A stretch of DNA of 64,000 bases from contig JAMXBB010000010.1 of the NCBI GenBank assembly GCA_024138015.1, forward strand, positions 6,516,262 to 6,580,261, read 5' to 3'. This stretch comes from Lumnitzera littorea. Taxonomy: Eukaryota > Streptophyta > Magnoliopsida > Myrtales > Combretaceae. Below, one piece after another: positions 11,165-23,405 of this stretch. Under the pieces are notes generated by a model that saw only the letters and a list, made by a program, of their open reading frames with translations, had not been told where the DNA came from and ran no database searches. How positions within the stretch are numbered: position 1 is the first letter of the stretch; the number at the start of each line of letters is the position of its first letter. Both the position numbers and the translations under genes were made by a program.

Positions 11165-12594
11165 TTTTAGAATTGTAACTAGTGAAATTTTCTATAAAAT
11201 TTTTAGAGGATATAAGCCCTTTAAACCCTAGACTAGATTAGTCTACGATATTTAATAAATTATTAATGATATATGAAATTTGGTTTTTTATCCTAATAAA
11301 TTATTGACTTATTGAAAATAAAAGCTTAAATAACACACGTAAGTAGAAAGTAAATAATGGAATCCTAATAAGGATCGAAGGAGGGAAAGAAAGAAACGGC
11401 AACAAATCTGGAAACAAACAGGAATATTTAAAAGAAATATGGGTATGAAGAACAGAAAGGGTTTTGATAGTAAATGTGGATAGATACAACTCACCAAGAC
11501 ACAAACATAATTAGAGGATTTAAGCTTGAAATAGAGTTTGATACGATTCACGAACATTAAATATTGCTTGAGGTTTCAAATGAAAGTTAAATGTAACTCA
11601 CTAACCGGTTCAAATGAAGGGGTTCATCATAATTTAAGAACAAGATTGATAAGAATGTGGGGATGATTAAAGGGTCTAATCAACACTCGATAATCCGACA
11701 AATACTAACTCAAGTATAGCTTTGCTTAAGAGAGGAAAGTTTTACTCTTTGCATATCTTTCTGTATATCTATCTGTTTCTATGTATTAATACAAATGTTA
11801 CTATATATAGTAAGTTCTAAACCCTAATGGCAAAACTGTAAATAAAGCATAAGGCCTTAAACCTTAAAGAATCGGGCTCACAAATAAAATAAGGGAAAAA
11901 ATATACAAAAATACAAAATTGTGCGTTTTACATAAGTCACTCGACATGTTTTGGGAGTAGTAGTATCCAAACTGAACGGGATCGACAGTTGAATGTGTAG
12001 GTTTAGGAAGAAGTTCCTAAAGTCTCGCATGTCTTGGTTGAAACACTAGAAAGATCAGTGCATAATTGCTGAATCCTAGAATTAGTCGACATTAGTTTAT
12101 TGAGGTTATGCCGAGTGGTTTTTAGGTTTCGGGTACTTGGCTTTGTGGTTTGTCGACATCTCGGTTGATGATAGAGTCGTCCTTCTGGCTATAGCTTAGT
12201 CTCAACAAGCATTGATACGCCTCGGTTTGGATATGGTCGGAGGTCGATTCCCATTAGAATCCAATTTTGAAGGCCCTTTCATTGTTCATGTAATTATTGT
12301 TGTCAAATAATTATTGTAATTCGACAAGTACTAAAAGCAAGATAAAATGAACAATATAAAAATGGTAGCCGGCCCCCCTTTGTTCCCGCCCCCTCCATCC
12401 CTGCCAGGAAGTGATAATTGAGATTTCCTTGAATATTCCTGCTTCCTAAGCAGCAATAACTTTTTCGATAAAATATATATATATATATATATAAAAGCAG
12501 CCTTGACTTTACAAGGCTGAAGACTTCTTTTTTAAGGCATGTGTTATAGTTAGATGACATCCAAAGAACAAAGAAACTTGTATCGTATCAGAAA
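8871..12594. other. Gene-free intergenic stretch upstream of PLAC8 copy 2
   Basis: No gene is recognisable. At about 9690-10260 there are several GAGCTTAATTAGTAAA and CTCGAGCTC-type motifs in both orientations, which looks like a decayed inverted-repeat element. A long (TA)n run sits at 11131-11162. At 11690-11890 a TATATATAG box is followed by an LTR-like leader, possibly an old LTR fragment. A (TA)n run at 12474-12494, about 100 bp before the PLAC8 copy 2 ATG, could act as its TATA region. Confidence 0.4.
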
Positions 12595-15500
12595 ATGTTC
12601 AAGTGGTGCGGTTCTTGTTGCAACGAGGATCCCGAACATTATTCTTCCGAAGCTAAACCTCGAAGAAATAATCCATGGAGCACGGGGTTTTGCGATTGCC
12701 ACAAATCTCCGATGATTGGTTAGTACAAATGATTTTAATTGGAAACATGTAAATTTTTAATTGTCTTCGGTTTGGGCCAATCTACCGCTGCTTTTGCTTT
12801 CTCGAGATCGACGGCTCCATGAATTTGGCATATAACTTTTTAGCCTCGAGTTTACTTAACACCAGGAAGCTCCTCATGTTACTCTTTACTCCTTGAATAA
12901 ACTAAGATGTCATCAATGAAAAAACCTACAAAATTATTTAGGAAATCTTTGAATAGTTGATTCATCAAGTCGTGAAAGCTGCCGGTGCTTTATTAAGTCC
13001 AAAGGGCATCATCAATAACTTGTAATGCCCATACTGACTCTGAAAAGCAGGTTTTGCATATCCTTTTCGTCAATCCTCAACTAGTGATATCCTAATCTCT
13101 AGTCAATTTTTATTAAAAATCTAACCCCCCCCCCATAACTGATGCCATCTTTCTTGTTTACAAGGAGAACAGGTGCACCATAAGGAAAAACACTTTGTCT
13201 GATTAACCTTTTATCAAGTCAGTCCTGAACTTAGTCTTTAACATTGCTAATTCTGTTGGTGTTGTCCTATATGGTGTGTTGTAAACCGGGGTTATACTAG
13301 ATACAAGATTAATTTTGAATTCTATCTCTCTCTCTATTTGGTGGTAACCCAGATCATTTGAAAAGACATCTGGAAAGCCCTTCACCAGTGGCACCTAATC
13401 AAGCTTCACTGCTTGACTTCATGCAGAAGCTACTATTAGCAATATGCTTTTACTCCACATCTCATATGTTGGTAAATCCATAGGTATCTACTCTTTCAAC
13501 TTGAAACTAAAAGGATTGTTTCCAGATAGGTTAAAGTAAACCACCATATTATGATAGTCGATGGTAGTGTGGTAGTTTGACAACCAATTGACCCCGGATC
13601 AATGTCCATCATCTCCCAAGCCAAAAGATCTGTTGACAGCACCCGACCCTCAACCTCAACACTGATGCCTCTACACATTCAGTCTAAAACCTTTCTAGTT
13701 CCAAGAGAAAAATTCACATTTAAGGAATCATAAAAAAACTTAGCGACCAAGCCACAAATACTCATCAAAGCATCAGACATGTAGGAAGGTATGGCTGTGG
13801 TATAAAAGGATATAAGCATTATAAGAGTGTGTGGTAAGCATACTTGCTATAGTGTCTATCTCAGGAGGGTCTTGGTACTGTCGATGTGCATAAACATGCG
13901 CTAATGCTCTGTCTCTCTAGCTTCCTACTTGGGGTCTACCACTCTGAATCCAAACGTGAGGTCTCCCTGCCTGCTGAGTTGGAACTACCTGACTCCCTAT
14001 AGCTCCACAATCTACAGCCCTATGCCCCATTTTCTTAAGAACATAACAAAAAGTCGGAAGGATAGATTTCTCAATGCATGTTCTTTAGGTAATGTCCTAA
14101 AAAACGTGTTTTTTCTTTTTCTTTTTCTTTTTTTTAATTCCCTCTCTTGTCCATTCCTAAAGTAAATAAGTTCTTAGTCATTGTTGTGCCGTATGGAGGG
14201 ATTTGTACGAGACATAAACATAAGGAATTTAATAAACTAATGTAAAACATGAACGGCTTAGTTAAATTTTAATATAGATATAAAAAATTTAATCATTCGC
14301 CAAGTTCTTATAGCTCTATTAGTATAAACACTATTCTCCTTTAGACTTAGATTAAATTTTTCCATCTGCATAAAGGCTTCAATATACTCAGCAGTTGATA
14401 TTAGAATAATGGTATCATTAGTTTTTAGGTGAAATGTGCAATAATGTAATGTGCCCTGTCTAACCATTTTTTCCGGTGACTTTTGGCAGCTATTACGACA
14501 GGACTTTGTCCTTGTATAACCATGGGACTTATTGCAGACGTCTTGGATGATGACGAGGAAAGTGGTAAGTGCTGATGATCAGCGAGGCATTCTTTTTTTT
14601 AGCATAGTGTTTCATCCCAACGAAAGTTGAATAAAGTCAATAGGTAATCAGAGAATCTTATTTATTCCACTTAGTTTAGAAGTTCCTAATAATTATCAAT
14701 TTCGCATTCACTATCTTACACTGTGTTTAGATGGATAGAAATAAATAGAAATAGAATGAAGTTCGGTGTAGTAAATAATTATTGAGAATCGATGGAAATG
14801 GATGTACATGGGTTAGAAATGCTTTCACTTTATAGTTCATTCCTTTCTCTCTAAAACTAGAAAAAAATAAGTTAAAATTAAAGGAGACTAGAGTGAAATT
14901 ACCAAAATATACGTCATATATTACATTATACTTATTTATGAAAAAAAAAATAAAGAGTATTTCTTATATTTTCTTTAGTATCCTTTCCTTATTACATTCC
15001 TAAGCACAAAGTTTTGTTCTGTTTCTTTTTTCCTTTGTCCCCATTTTCGTTTATTTATATCAATTTATATTCTTTTAAAAGTGGCCATTTATCTGATAAT
15101 ATGTAGCACAAATTCTTGATGATCATTTGGTAATGCAGGTTTTGGTTCAAGGTGTCTTTGTTACCTTATTATGATGACTTGCTGTTGCTCTCAGTGGATG
15201 ATGGGATGCTGTTACAGAAGGCAACTGAGGGTCGACTTTGATCTGTTAAGTTCCCCATGTAGCGATAAGGTCACTCACTTCTGTTGCCCCTTGTGTGCAC
15301 TGTGTCAGGAATATCGAGAGCTCAAGATGAGAGGTCGCGATCCGGCCCCGGGTACGCGTTGCTTTTTCCTCTTTTTTTCTTTTTAACGTTCATCGAATTC
15401 TTTTGGTGCGTATTTCTACTTGGGGAAATACTAAGGTTCAGTGATTCAAAATTGGAGCTACCGTTAGGTTGTTATTAATTTTTTAAGCTCTAGTTACTTA

Positions 15501-18500
15501 AATAAGGAAAGCTATAACCTATAATACGAATGAAATTGTATAGTGAACGATTGGATTAGTGAAATTAATAAATTAATAAGGGGTTTAGATGCATGACAAT
15601 TTGCTTATCCTAGATGATATATGCATTCTATGCTAAGTTTGCCATACAATAAGTATTTATAATTGGATATAGCATAGATGTTTATGTTCAATATTAGTTT
15701 TTAAAGAGAGAGAATGCAAAATTGGCAATTTATTTCAACAAAATTTACTAATAAAATTTTTCATAAATGCCTGATATTATATCTATTACTAATTTTAAAG
15801 TAAAATCTTATACTTGAGAAAAATTACATTTTTTTAGCATACGTACGAACTTTAAGTAGATTAATAATATTTTGAAGGTGAATTACAAAGGAATATTATG
15901 AAATAAGATGCAAATACGTAGACTTAGGAATAGGCTCGAACCAACTTGAAATCAGCCTAAAACCAATAGGTTGCAATTCACGAAAACCTTGAACTGTAAC
16001 CAGCTTATCTAGGGCTAGTTCCAAGCCTATTAAAGAAGCCTAGTGGTAATATGTTCATATCATAGTATATATAATATACTATATAATATACATTATGTAA
16101 TATATGCATATTTTATATATCCTATTATGTATTTATATTGTATGATATACATATAATATGATGTCTATATATAATATAATACATGTATATAATATGGTAT
16201 ACATATTTTATATATATATATATATATAAGTTGCAAACTCAAGGAAAAAAAAAATTTGATTTAGACCTACTGAGAGATGGATTTATGGACTTAAATCACC
16301 TAAACTCGCATGAATCGATAGGTTTTATGCCGGTTTAGGCCCACCTTATATGGACCAGTTCATTGAATCATGGTTGGCCTATTAGGTTCAAGACCCCATT
16401 TGTAGTTCCAAACTAGCTTTTTTCTAAGTTTACAAAAACCTATGCAAACTTACAAATTGTAAAGAAAGTTAACACATTTTAAAGTAAAGTTAAAAAAAGA
16501 AAAAGCAAAATTATGGGGAAGGTAAGTAGAAATACTTTTTAATTAAGCAATGTTACATTTTTATAAACTACAAAAGATTTGCTTGTTCCAAAATATCGAC
16601 GGAACTTCATGAAATTTGAGAAGGTTTACGATTTAGTGAGCAGAGTTACCAATCACAAGGGATTTACTAATATTAATAGAATGTTATGAAATTCGGAAAA
16701 AAAACACACACACACACACTTATAAAAGGAACTAAGCAAAGCAACTAGTTTGAAGAATGCTACAAAAGTTGAAGCAAATTCACGGATTACTATGCCAGAA
16801 GGGATGTTAATGGAAAACCAAGGTGAATTAAGAATATAAAGTACGCTTGCGGTAAATGCACGTAGATTTGTAATTTTATTTTCCAAATGCAGAGTTACAA
16901 ATACTAATTACTAGTTACTTCACTATATGAAATAAGAGAGAATTGAATTGTAATTCAATAACAAAAATGCAATAATTGTTATATGTTGATTATATTGTTT
17001 AGTTGATGAAACAATGTAAGGAACTAAATTGGAATAAAATCAAAATATCTATTATACCTTTCTTTAGGAGTAGTGAAGTATTATTTACAAGATATTGGCA
17101 ATTATGGCATGTGGGAATTTATGGGAAAAATGATAACTAGAACATTATGGGTATAAAGGTTTAACTATGAGGGTCACGTACATATCGTGTATGAAGTCAC
17201 GTTACATGTAATTAAAGAAATGATTTGAGTGATTCGTGCGTGATGATCACAAAAGAAATATAGGGTAGAAGAGTACACAATCTTGGTGACTCTAATACAT
17301 ACAGTTATAAGTAGAAGAGTGCAACGGTATTAAACTCCACAATCGATAAAAAACATGATAAAGTTCTTAAGATGTTTAAGTGTTTGATTCTTTAGATAGG
17401 TTTTTGATAGAGTAACAGTATTAATAAGGGTTTTTTTCCCATCCAAATGATAATGTAAATAGAGTATTTATAGGAAATGGTAATCGATCTCCTCATGATG
17501 ATGATTAATAATTAGTATTGAAACCTTTTATTCATGAATTACAAGCGAGCTCTTTTCATGGGTTTAGACCTAAATAAAGGTTTTATTTATTATTTTAGTT
17601 TAAGTCAAACTAAGAAAGGTTAAATCAGACAGACCGATCTAATGGGTTTTACTTCAAGCCCACCATACCAAAGCCTTCTCGATTATCTTAGATATATGGA
17701 CTCAACTTTTTGGATCCCGTCACTTTAGCTTGAAGAGTCAAACCTAATCAAATAATGGACTTAAAGCCCAAACTTTTTAGCCCTCTACAAACATTAAATA
17801 GTGATTGATGATCCTAAGAACATAAATTGCTATTCAAAATTTTTATTATAACAATTTATGTTGAATAACTACTTAATGTTTAAAGTTCAACGAAGTACCT
17901 GTTGATGATTTATCTCAATCATAGGCCGTTTAAGCCCTTAAGGTTGGCTCACTTACCCACTTAACCCTAAAAAGACTAATTGTTGGCCATGTTATAAGAT
18001 GTAGGCATCAGCTAATAAGGAGCAAGGAGTCGCCAATTTCAACCTCCCTGTCCTTCTTATTCAACCCTCGAAGCCCTCAAGGACTATTTAGAGAGAAAAA
18101 GGGGATTTGCTAGATCCCACGTGACTTCTCTAAAAGAAAGTTAGTGTCACATTCTTCTTAAACTAACTTGAATATCTGAGTGGCTTTGTTGGAACAACTT
18201 TTATATTTTGTGTAGGCCTAATCTAACTTTAACACTAAGGAACATCTTAAAATTGGGTTTGCAAACCACCTAGTAAGGGTTAAATCCTAACAACACTATA
18301 ATAGAAACTTTATATGGAATAAATAAGGAACGAAAAAACTATTCCACCCAAGTAAACATGCAATAAGAGAATTACAAAATATGAAGGAAAGTTACGATTT
18401 TTCTTTTTAAGAAGCATAGGGATGAACCTAATAAGGAAATGTATGAACTCTATAGCAAAACCTAGCCCTTATCACTACCTCATGTAGAAAGAAGTTAAGT

Positions 18501-20126
18501 AGGATTAGGATTGCATTTACTATTAATATAACAATAAAAATTAAGAATCAAATATATTGTATATAACTTATGTAAGGTATGCATGATGTGTAAGCTAAGA
18601 GTAAATATTTTTATTAATATATAAATATATATTTCTTTACCTCGTCAAATTTCCTATCGGGGTTTTTTTGTAATCTTGAAACTTGATCCTAAATAATATA
18701 AGGTTTTGAATCATGTCCTAAAACATGACTTTAAACCCAATACAGTATCCTATAAAGTTTTTATTGGGTTTGATAGATTGGATACCCTTTAATGACCTAC
18801 TTGATTACATCCCTAAGGCTTATGGTAAAGTTTGGATATATGCATAGGATCCTAGGAAAGGAATGATAATTTCTCATTCAACACTAATAATATTATGTAA
18901 AATAAATATAGTGACAGTGATATAAAGAAGAAGAAACTGTTCTATTTCACTCTTATGAAATTAACTAAATGTACTAACAAATAATTCAAAGTTGCAAATT
19001 TTGTAAGCATGTTATGAACTTTAGCAAGAAGTTACAATGTGTGACTTCCATTTTCTCTTTGTGAAGTTTTTTGACAAATGTGGTAGTAAATATAGCAATT
19101 TAACAAGATGTACATAGGATTAAATGCCTTTTTCTTAAGATGTATTATAATTGAAGATCATTTATATAAAAAACCATTTATGTCATATTTGATATATTTG
19201 AATTATCGTTGAGTGGAATTGGATTTCAAATTTTATTCTCTTTCCCATGTTTGGAATTATTTTAGAAAGTAAAATCACAATTTTTTAAAACTGACAACTT
19301 AAAAGAGAGAATTCAACTCCACCTTTGAAGAGGTAAAACTATGACTAAATTCTAATATCATAAAATATCATTTGATTAAAAATTACTTATTTCTTAATTA
19401 TGATGTTCAATAATTAAGTCTATTTTTTTACAAATACTACTATATACGCATTTCGATATCTTATAACTAAACATAATATTAGAATGAAATCAACAATTTC
19501 TTTGGCATTTCCAAACACTGGAATTGATTTACTATTTAGATCATGATTTCATTCTTTCCTAGATTATCCTTCTAGTAAACATTACACAAAAGACAAAGTG
19601 TTCAATCACAGCCAAGTTTTTTTCTTTTTTTCCTTCCAATTACATTACATATTATATCGATAGAGCAAACGAGTCTGAACTAAATCCATTCTATTAGAAA
19701 ACTAATATTCATGTCACTAAACCACAGTGGTGTTGACTATTATGACCAAGTTAGACATAGGAAAATGTTTTTAAATTTTCACTAGTTAGAGATAATGTTG
19801 TGAAATTTAAGTAAGATTACTAATTTGCGAATCACACTACGAATTTTGGTATTGAAGAAGAGTAACCAATTATGAAAACGTATTGTAGAATATTTAATTT
19901 GAGGTATTAATCTAAAAGAAAGTTATAAAACTTCAAGTATATTTTCTGATTTTGATTTTTCCCCCTAAATTTCCAAAAATTGAAAATTAATATAAATATC
20001 CAAAAATCTTAATGAATAACTTCCGCAGGATGGAGAAACAGAAAAGCTAAACAGCAGCATGAGAAGATGCAAACAGTTGATCAACAAACAACGATTGCTC
20101 CTTCAAATCAATCAATGTCCAAGTGA
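12595..20126 (+). CDS. PLAC8 / cell number regulator-like (PCR family) membrane protein, copy 2
   Basis: Second PLAC8 (DUF614) family gene, same strand as copy 1 and 7 kb downstream. Four exons, 12595-12718, 14490-14564, 15139-15351 and 20029-20126, all with phase-1 introns, encode 169 residues. The N-terminus is short and has no Gln-rich extension: MFKWCGSCCNEDPEH, then NPWSTGFCDCHKSP at about 30-41. Exon 2 holds the canonical CPC motif (GLCPCITMGLIADVLDDDEE). Exon 3 holds the Cys-rich hydrophobic segment (CLCYLIMMTCCCSQWMMGCC) and HFCCPLCALCQEYRELKMRGRDP. Exon 4 adds the G-W dipeptide shared by family tails and a polar tail ending SMSK. The 213-nt exon 3 matches copy 1 exactly in length, supporting tandem duplication. 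Intron 3 is 4.7 kb against 371 bp in copy 1. Key family cysteines are intact. Role in metal or calcium handling is inferred from family only. Confidence 0.9.
12765..14050 (-). mobile_element. Decayed Ty3/gypsy gag-pol fragment in intron 1 of PLAC8 copy 2, antisense
   Basis: Read on the minus strand from 14050 to 12765 there are, in order: a degenerate zinc knuckle (C-X2-L-X3-GH-X4-C type, GHRAVDC, about 14045-13998); retropepsin-like sequence (ISVEVEGRVLSTDLL, about 13670); the reverse-transcriptase entry region (FPDVFSNDL, then REIEFKINLVSS and PYRTTP, 13394-13203); YGAPVLLVNKKDG; GHYKLLMMPFGLNKAPAAF; and the catalytic FIDDIL (about 12915). This order and wording are those of Ty3/gypsy, probably chromovirus, pol. 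Stops and frame shifts interrupt it and no LTRs were identified, so it is a dead fragment. Confidence 0.85.
17130..17795 (+). repeat. Dispersed repeat R1, copy 2
   Basis: Matches R1 copy 1 (7180-7850) block by block: GTCACGTACATATCGTGTATG, TTACATGTAATTAAAGAAAT, 'GGTATTAAACTCCACA', 'AAGTGTTTGATTCTTTAG', 'GAGTATTTATAGGAAATGG', 'TTCAAGCCCACCATACCAAA', ending 'GCCCTCTACA'. It lies in intron 3 of PLAC8 copy 2, sense to that gene. Confidence 0.5.
19150..19560 (+). repeat. Dispersed repeat R2, copy 1 (approximate)
   Basis: Shares an ordered set of short blocks with 32640-33060: an 'ATTTTATTCTC...CCC' block, 'AAAAGAGA(G)AATT' and 'CCTTT(R)AA(R)AGG'. Both are non-coding and AT-rich. The similarity was judged by eye and is partial. 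Confidence 0.35.
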
Positions 20127-22590
20127 ATCATGTTAGCCCGTCTTGTAGACCATTTCGAGTCCTATCGATCGTTATAAGTTCTTCCGTTCGGTTTTGTGGA
20201 GCATGAAATCCAAATCCCAATGTCTCCATGATCTAGTAATTGCTACATTTTATTATTGCAGTTGTTTTTGTAAGGGTCACCTTAATGTATGCTAAGGAAA
20301 ATCTTCTCATATTGAACACCAATGATTATATATTTAAAAGAAAATACTATTTATACAAATATCTTTTTTCTTCTCTCTTGTTGGAATATTTGCACACGAT
20401 ATCACTGCAAATGCTACACTCATAATATATTGCACTAATTCCTGTCCATAAGGAAGAAGTTATTTAGGTTTTGCCTTATACTACCAATAGCTTATCTAAT
20501 TTGTGTCATTATTCTCAGATCATGTATTTTATGATAATGAGTTATAATCCTAGGAATTACTTGAATCTAATTGATTACAATCTTTAAGATTTATCTCATG
20601 TTAGCCCTAAGATGCTGTCCAATTTTCAAGTCATTTTTTGGGAATAAGATTTTATTTGGGACAATATTATGGTGATTACCTAAACATTTCACGTTTTTAC
20701 ATTTTTACATCTCAATTTCAAGTTCTCAAATTATACACCCAATTAAAAGTTTAGTTGCTACCATCTCTATCTTATTTTTTTCCATTATTGTCTCTTAACC
20801 CAGTCATCATTAGAAATTAATAATAACCCGATGCATGTAATTTTTAACTTAATTATTCTCAATTAGTTAATCAAATGCCCTTCGTGCATCCACATAAGGA
20901 AAAAAAAAATGCACACATCATCATTAAAACATAAAACCAAAGTTATAAATCAATGTAATTAAATATTAAAACAAAATAAATAAAAATAAAACTCACTTTT
21001 GAGCAAAATTAATGACACTAAAATTACATATGTTGGCATGCTATTGGTTTCTAGTGATAATTGCGTTAATAGTCATTGATTAAAAATAGTCAATTAGTAA
21101 CTACAGTTTGGTGTATTATGAAACAAGTTAACACTTAAGGTGTAAAATTATAAAAATGTGTAAAGTTGAGATAATGACCACAATAGTGTCCCATTGTTAT
21201 TCCTTACGAATCTAATACTATTATTTGTAATAAAAATAAACAAAGAAACCACTTTTATACAAAATCCTATTTTTGAATTTCAATACTATTCTTACCCAAT
21301 TATTAGGCTTCTATAGATATGCAGATTTGCTTGATGATACTGAATGTGTGCTATGTGAATGTGGAGGGATGAGAAGGGGAGATTAGCAAAGAAGAGCAAC
21401 AAGCAATCTTAGGGGTTTGAATGCACTCATAAAAGGTTGTTAAATGAAGAGGAATAGTTAAGTATTTATAAAATTTAAGGTTTTATGTTGTTCATCAAAT
21501 TCCTTGTTAGTCGATGAATGAGATGAGGATGGGATGAGCTCTCTTCTTTCATAGATTCTTACATTGCTTCTCCCATCTTCTCATGTTGTTTTAAGATGTG
21601 GACTTGAATATATAGGATCTCTCGCTAGCTCAAGAAGTTAAATAAGTTATTATTGGTTCAGAATAAAGTAATGGCATTTGAGATCAACTTTTTAATAAAT
21701 TATCCAATAATAGATTATTAATCAAACTTCAAGGAATTAAATTCTAGCAGTTGGATTTCAAAATTGATGACCAAACAAGGGTTGAATGCAATTAATTGTT
21801 TTTTTTTTTTTTACATCAAATAGAAAAAGTTAAATCCTTATGTTTCTTAAAAAATAAAGAACATTTTGATGTGGCATCAACATGGCTAGAGAAATAATAT
21901 TCTCTCATTTGGAGAGTAGTTATGCTTTCTGTCCCTTTTTTCATACTTTTAGTGTGATTCATGACTAGTTTACATCATTTAAGTAAATTAATGTAATATT
22001 TTCAAGATCTAGGCTCATCATCTTAAATTATCTTTCCATTTTTCTTCTATTCTTTGTGTTCATTTCCTTTTCCCCTTACAATCAAGGGAAAAAAAGAAAA
22101 AGAAGAGCAAAAAATGTCAGAATTAGTAGTTCATGTCTCTTTATACATTATCTCATCCATTATAGTTTAGGTAATCTGTTGTTTGCATCTTTTATTTGTA
22201 TCTCTTATGTCTCTATGTTGTTTTTCCATTTCTTCTAGCTACTTTTGTATAGATTGATTTCTCTTTCATAGACTAATGACTTTAGCATTAATAACTACCA
22301 AACTATCAAGTCCAGCCGTTGATGAAGTCTTACTTGAAGACTTAGATGGACCGAATTCACCTAAAATTAGCAAATCAAAGGAGGTATTAGTCGTGGCTAA
22401 GAAAACTACTTTAAAAAAAAAAAATTCTCAATCGCATTGTAGTAATTAGAATCATAAACAACATTTAGGAAAGCTATGGAATGATATCTGCTTCACACAT
22501 CTATATAAATTTTTTTTGCTTAAATTTGATTGTAAGCTTCATTTCAAACATGTCTTAGATGAAAACTCATAGGCTATTATAGGTCACTAT
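20127..22590. other. Gene-free intergenic stretch
   Basis: This holds the likely 3' UTR of PLAC8 copy 2, then AT-rich DNA without recognisable genes. A segment at about 21330-21740 has LTR-leader character (TATTTATAAAA after a long untranslated-like stretch), but no match inside the window was strong enough to name it. Confidence 0.4.
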
Positions 22591-22594
22591 GTGG

Positions 22595-22965
22595 CTATTA
22601 AGGAGTGGAGGAAGGATTAGAAGTTAGTGGATATTCCTTTGAATTTATTAAGCATTTGGACATGAACACAGGGGATAGTTTTGGATCATATGTTCATTGA
22701 AAATGCTAGGGATATTGGATCTAAAATTGGAGAAGTTTTGGATATTGAACCTCTTACGTTGAGCAAGGGAGAAAAGGGGAATTTCCTTAGGGTTAAAATC
22801 AAAAGACCTATTGATGAACTATTGATATCTTCTCTATGGGTGAACAAACGAGGTGGGTAAGATATAAAATCTTCTTAAAGTATGAAAGATTAAATGATTA
22901 GTGTTTTAGATGTGCTAAATTGGGGCATGGTAGCAAGACATGTAAGTTTGAAAAAAGTAGTGATG
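22595..22965 (+). mobile_element. LINE ORF1-like remnant (DUF4283 / CCHC knuckle)
   Basis: Broken plus-strand frames translate to IPLNLLSIWT, then ENARDIGSKIGEVLDIEPLT and GNFLRVKIKRPIDELL. These are followed by FLKYERLND-stop-CFRCAKLGHGSKTC. The last part is a CX2CX4HX4C zinc knuckle. This order (DUF4283-like region, then 'YERL..-CxxC knuckle') is that of the nucleic-acid-binding ORF1 of plant L1-type LINEs and related domesticated families. At least two in-frame stops show it is dead. Confidence 0.7.
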
Positions 22966-23009
22966 TTGGCTTAGGTTAAGAAATGGAAATTCAATGTAGA
23001 AGATGAAAG

Positions 23010-23405
23010 AGAAAAGTATAAAAATGTCCATAATGTTTCATATTTTTACGAATCAGTCCATAACCTTTTATTTAATTTATTTTAGTTTTTAATTTTTTTA
23101 ACTCATATCAAATAAATTATTCCGTTAAACTCTGTTAAATTTTGAATTACTATAGATATATGTCAATATATAATTAACTTATGTAAGTACAAAAAAATTC
23201 CTAATATTTACCTGTATATATAAATCAATCCTTAACCTTAATATATTTTACTCTTCAATATGTTCACACATAATGGAAAAACTAACAGAAAGATTTTTTT
23301 ATAAATTTATTAAAACGTTGATGATTAAAATAGATTGAATAAAAAGTTAACGATTCATTTGTATATATAAGTAAATATTAAGGATTTTTTTGTACTTTTC
23401 CTAAA
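23010..23405. repeat. MITE-like palindromic element (~390 bp)
   Basis: The left arm (AAAAGTATAAAAATGTCCAT ... AATCAGTCCATAACCTTTTA) resembles the reverse complement of the right arm (AAAAGTACAAAAAAATCCTT ... AATCGTTAACTTTTTATTCA). The whole block can fold back on itself. It is non-coding and AT-rich, typical of a MITE. Confidence 0.55.

Larger units (their letters stand above)
15352..20028 (+). other. Expanded 4.7 kb intron 3 of PLAC8 copy 2
   Basis: The intron opens with GTACGC and closes with CCGCAG. It holds AT-rich filler, a (TA)n tract at about 16208-16228, a (CA)n tract at about 16703-16719, dispersed repeat R1 copy 2 (17130-17795) and an R2-type repeat (about 19150-19560). No coding sequence was recognised inside. 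Confidence 0.7.
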
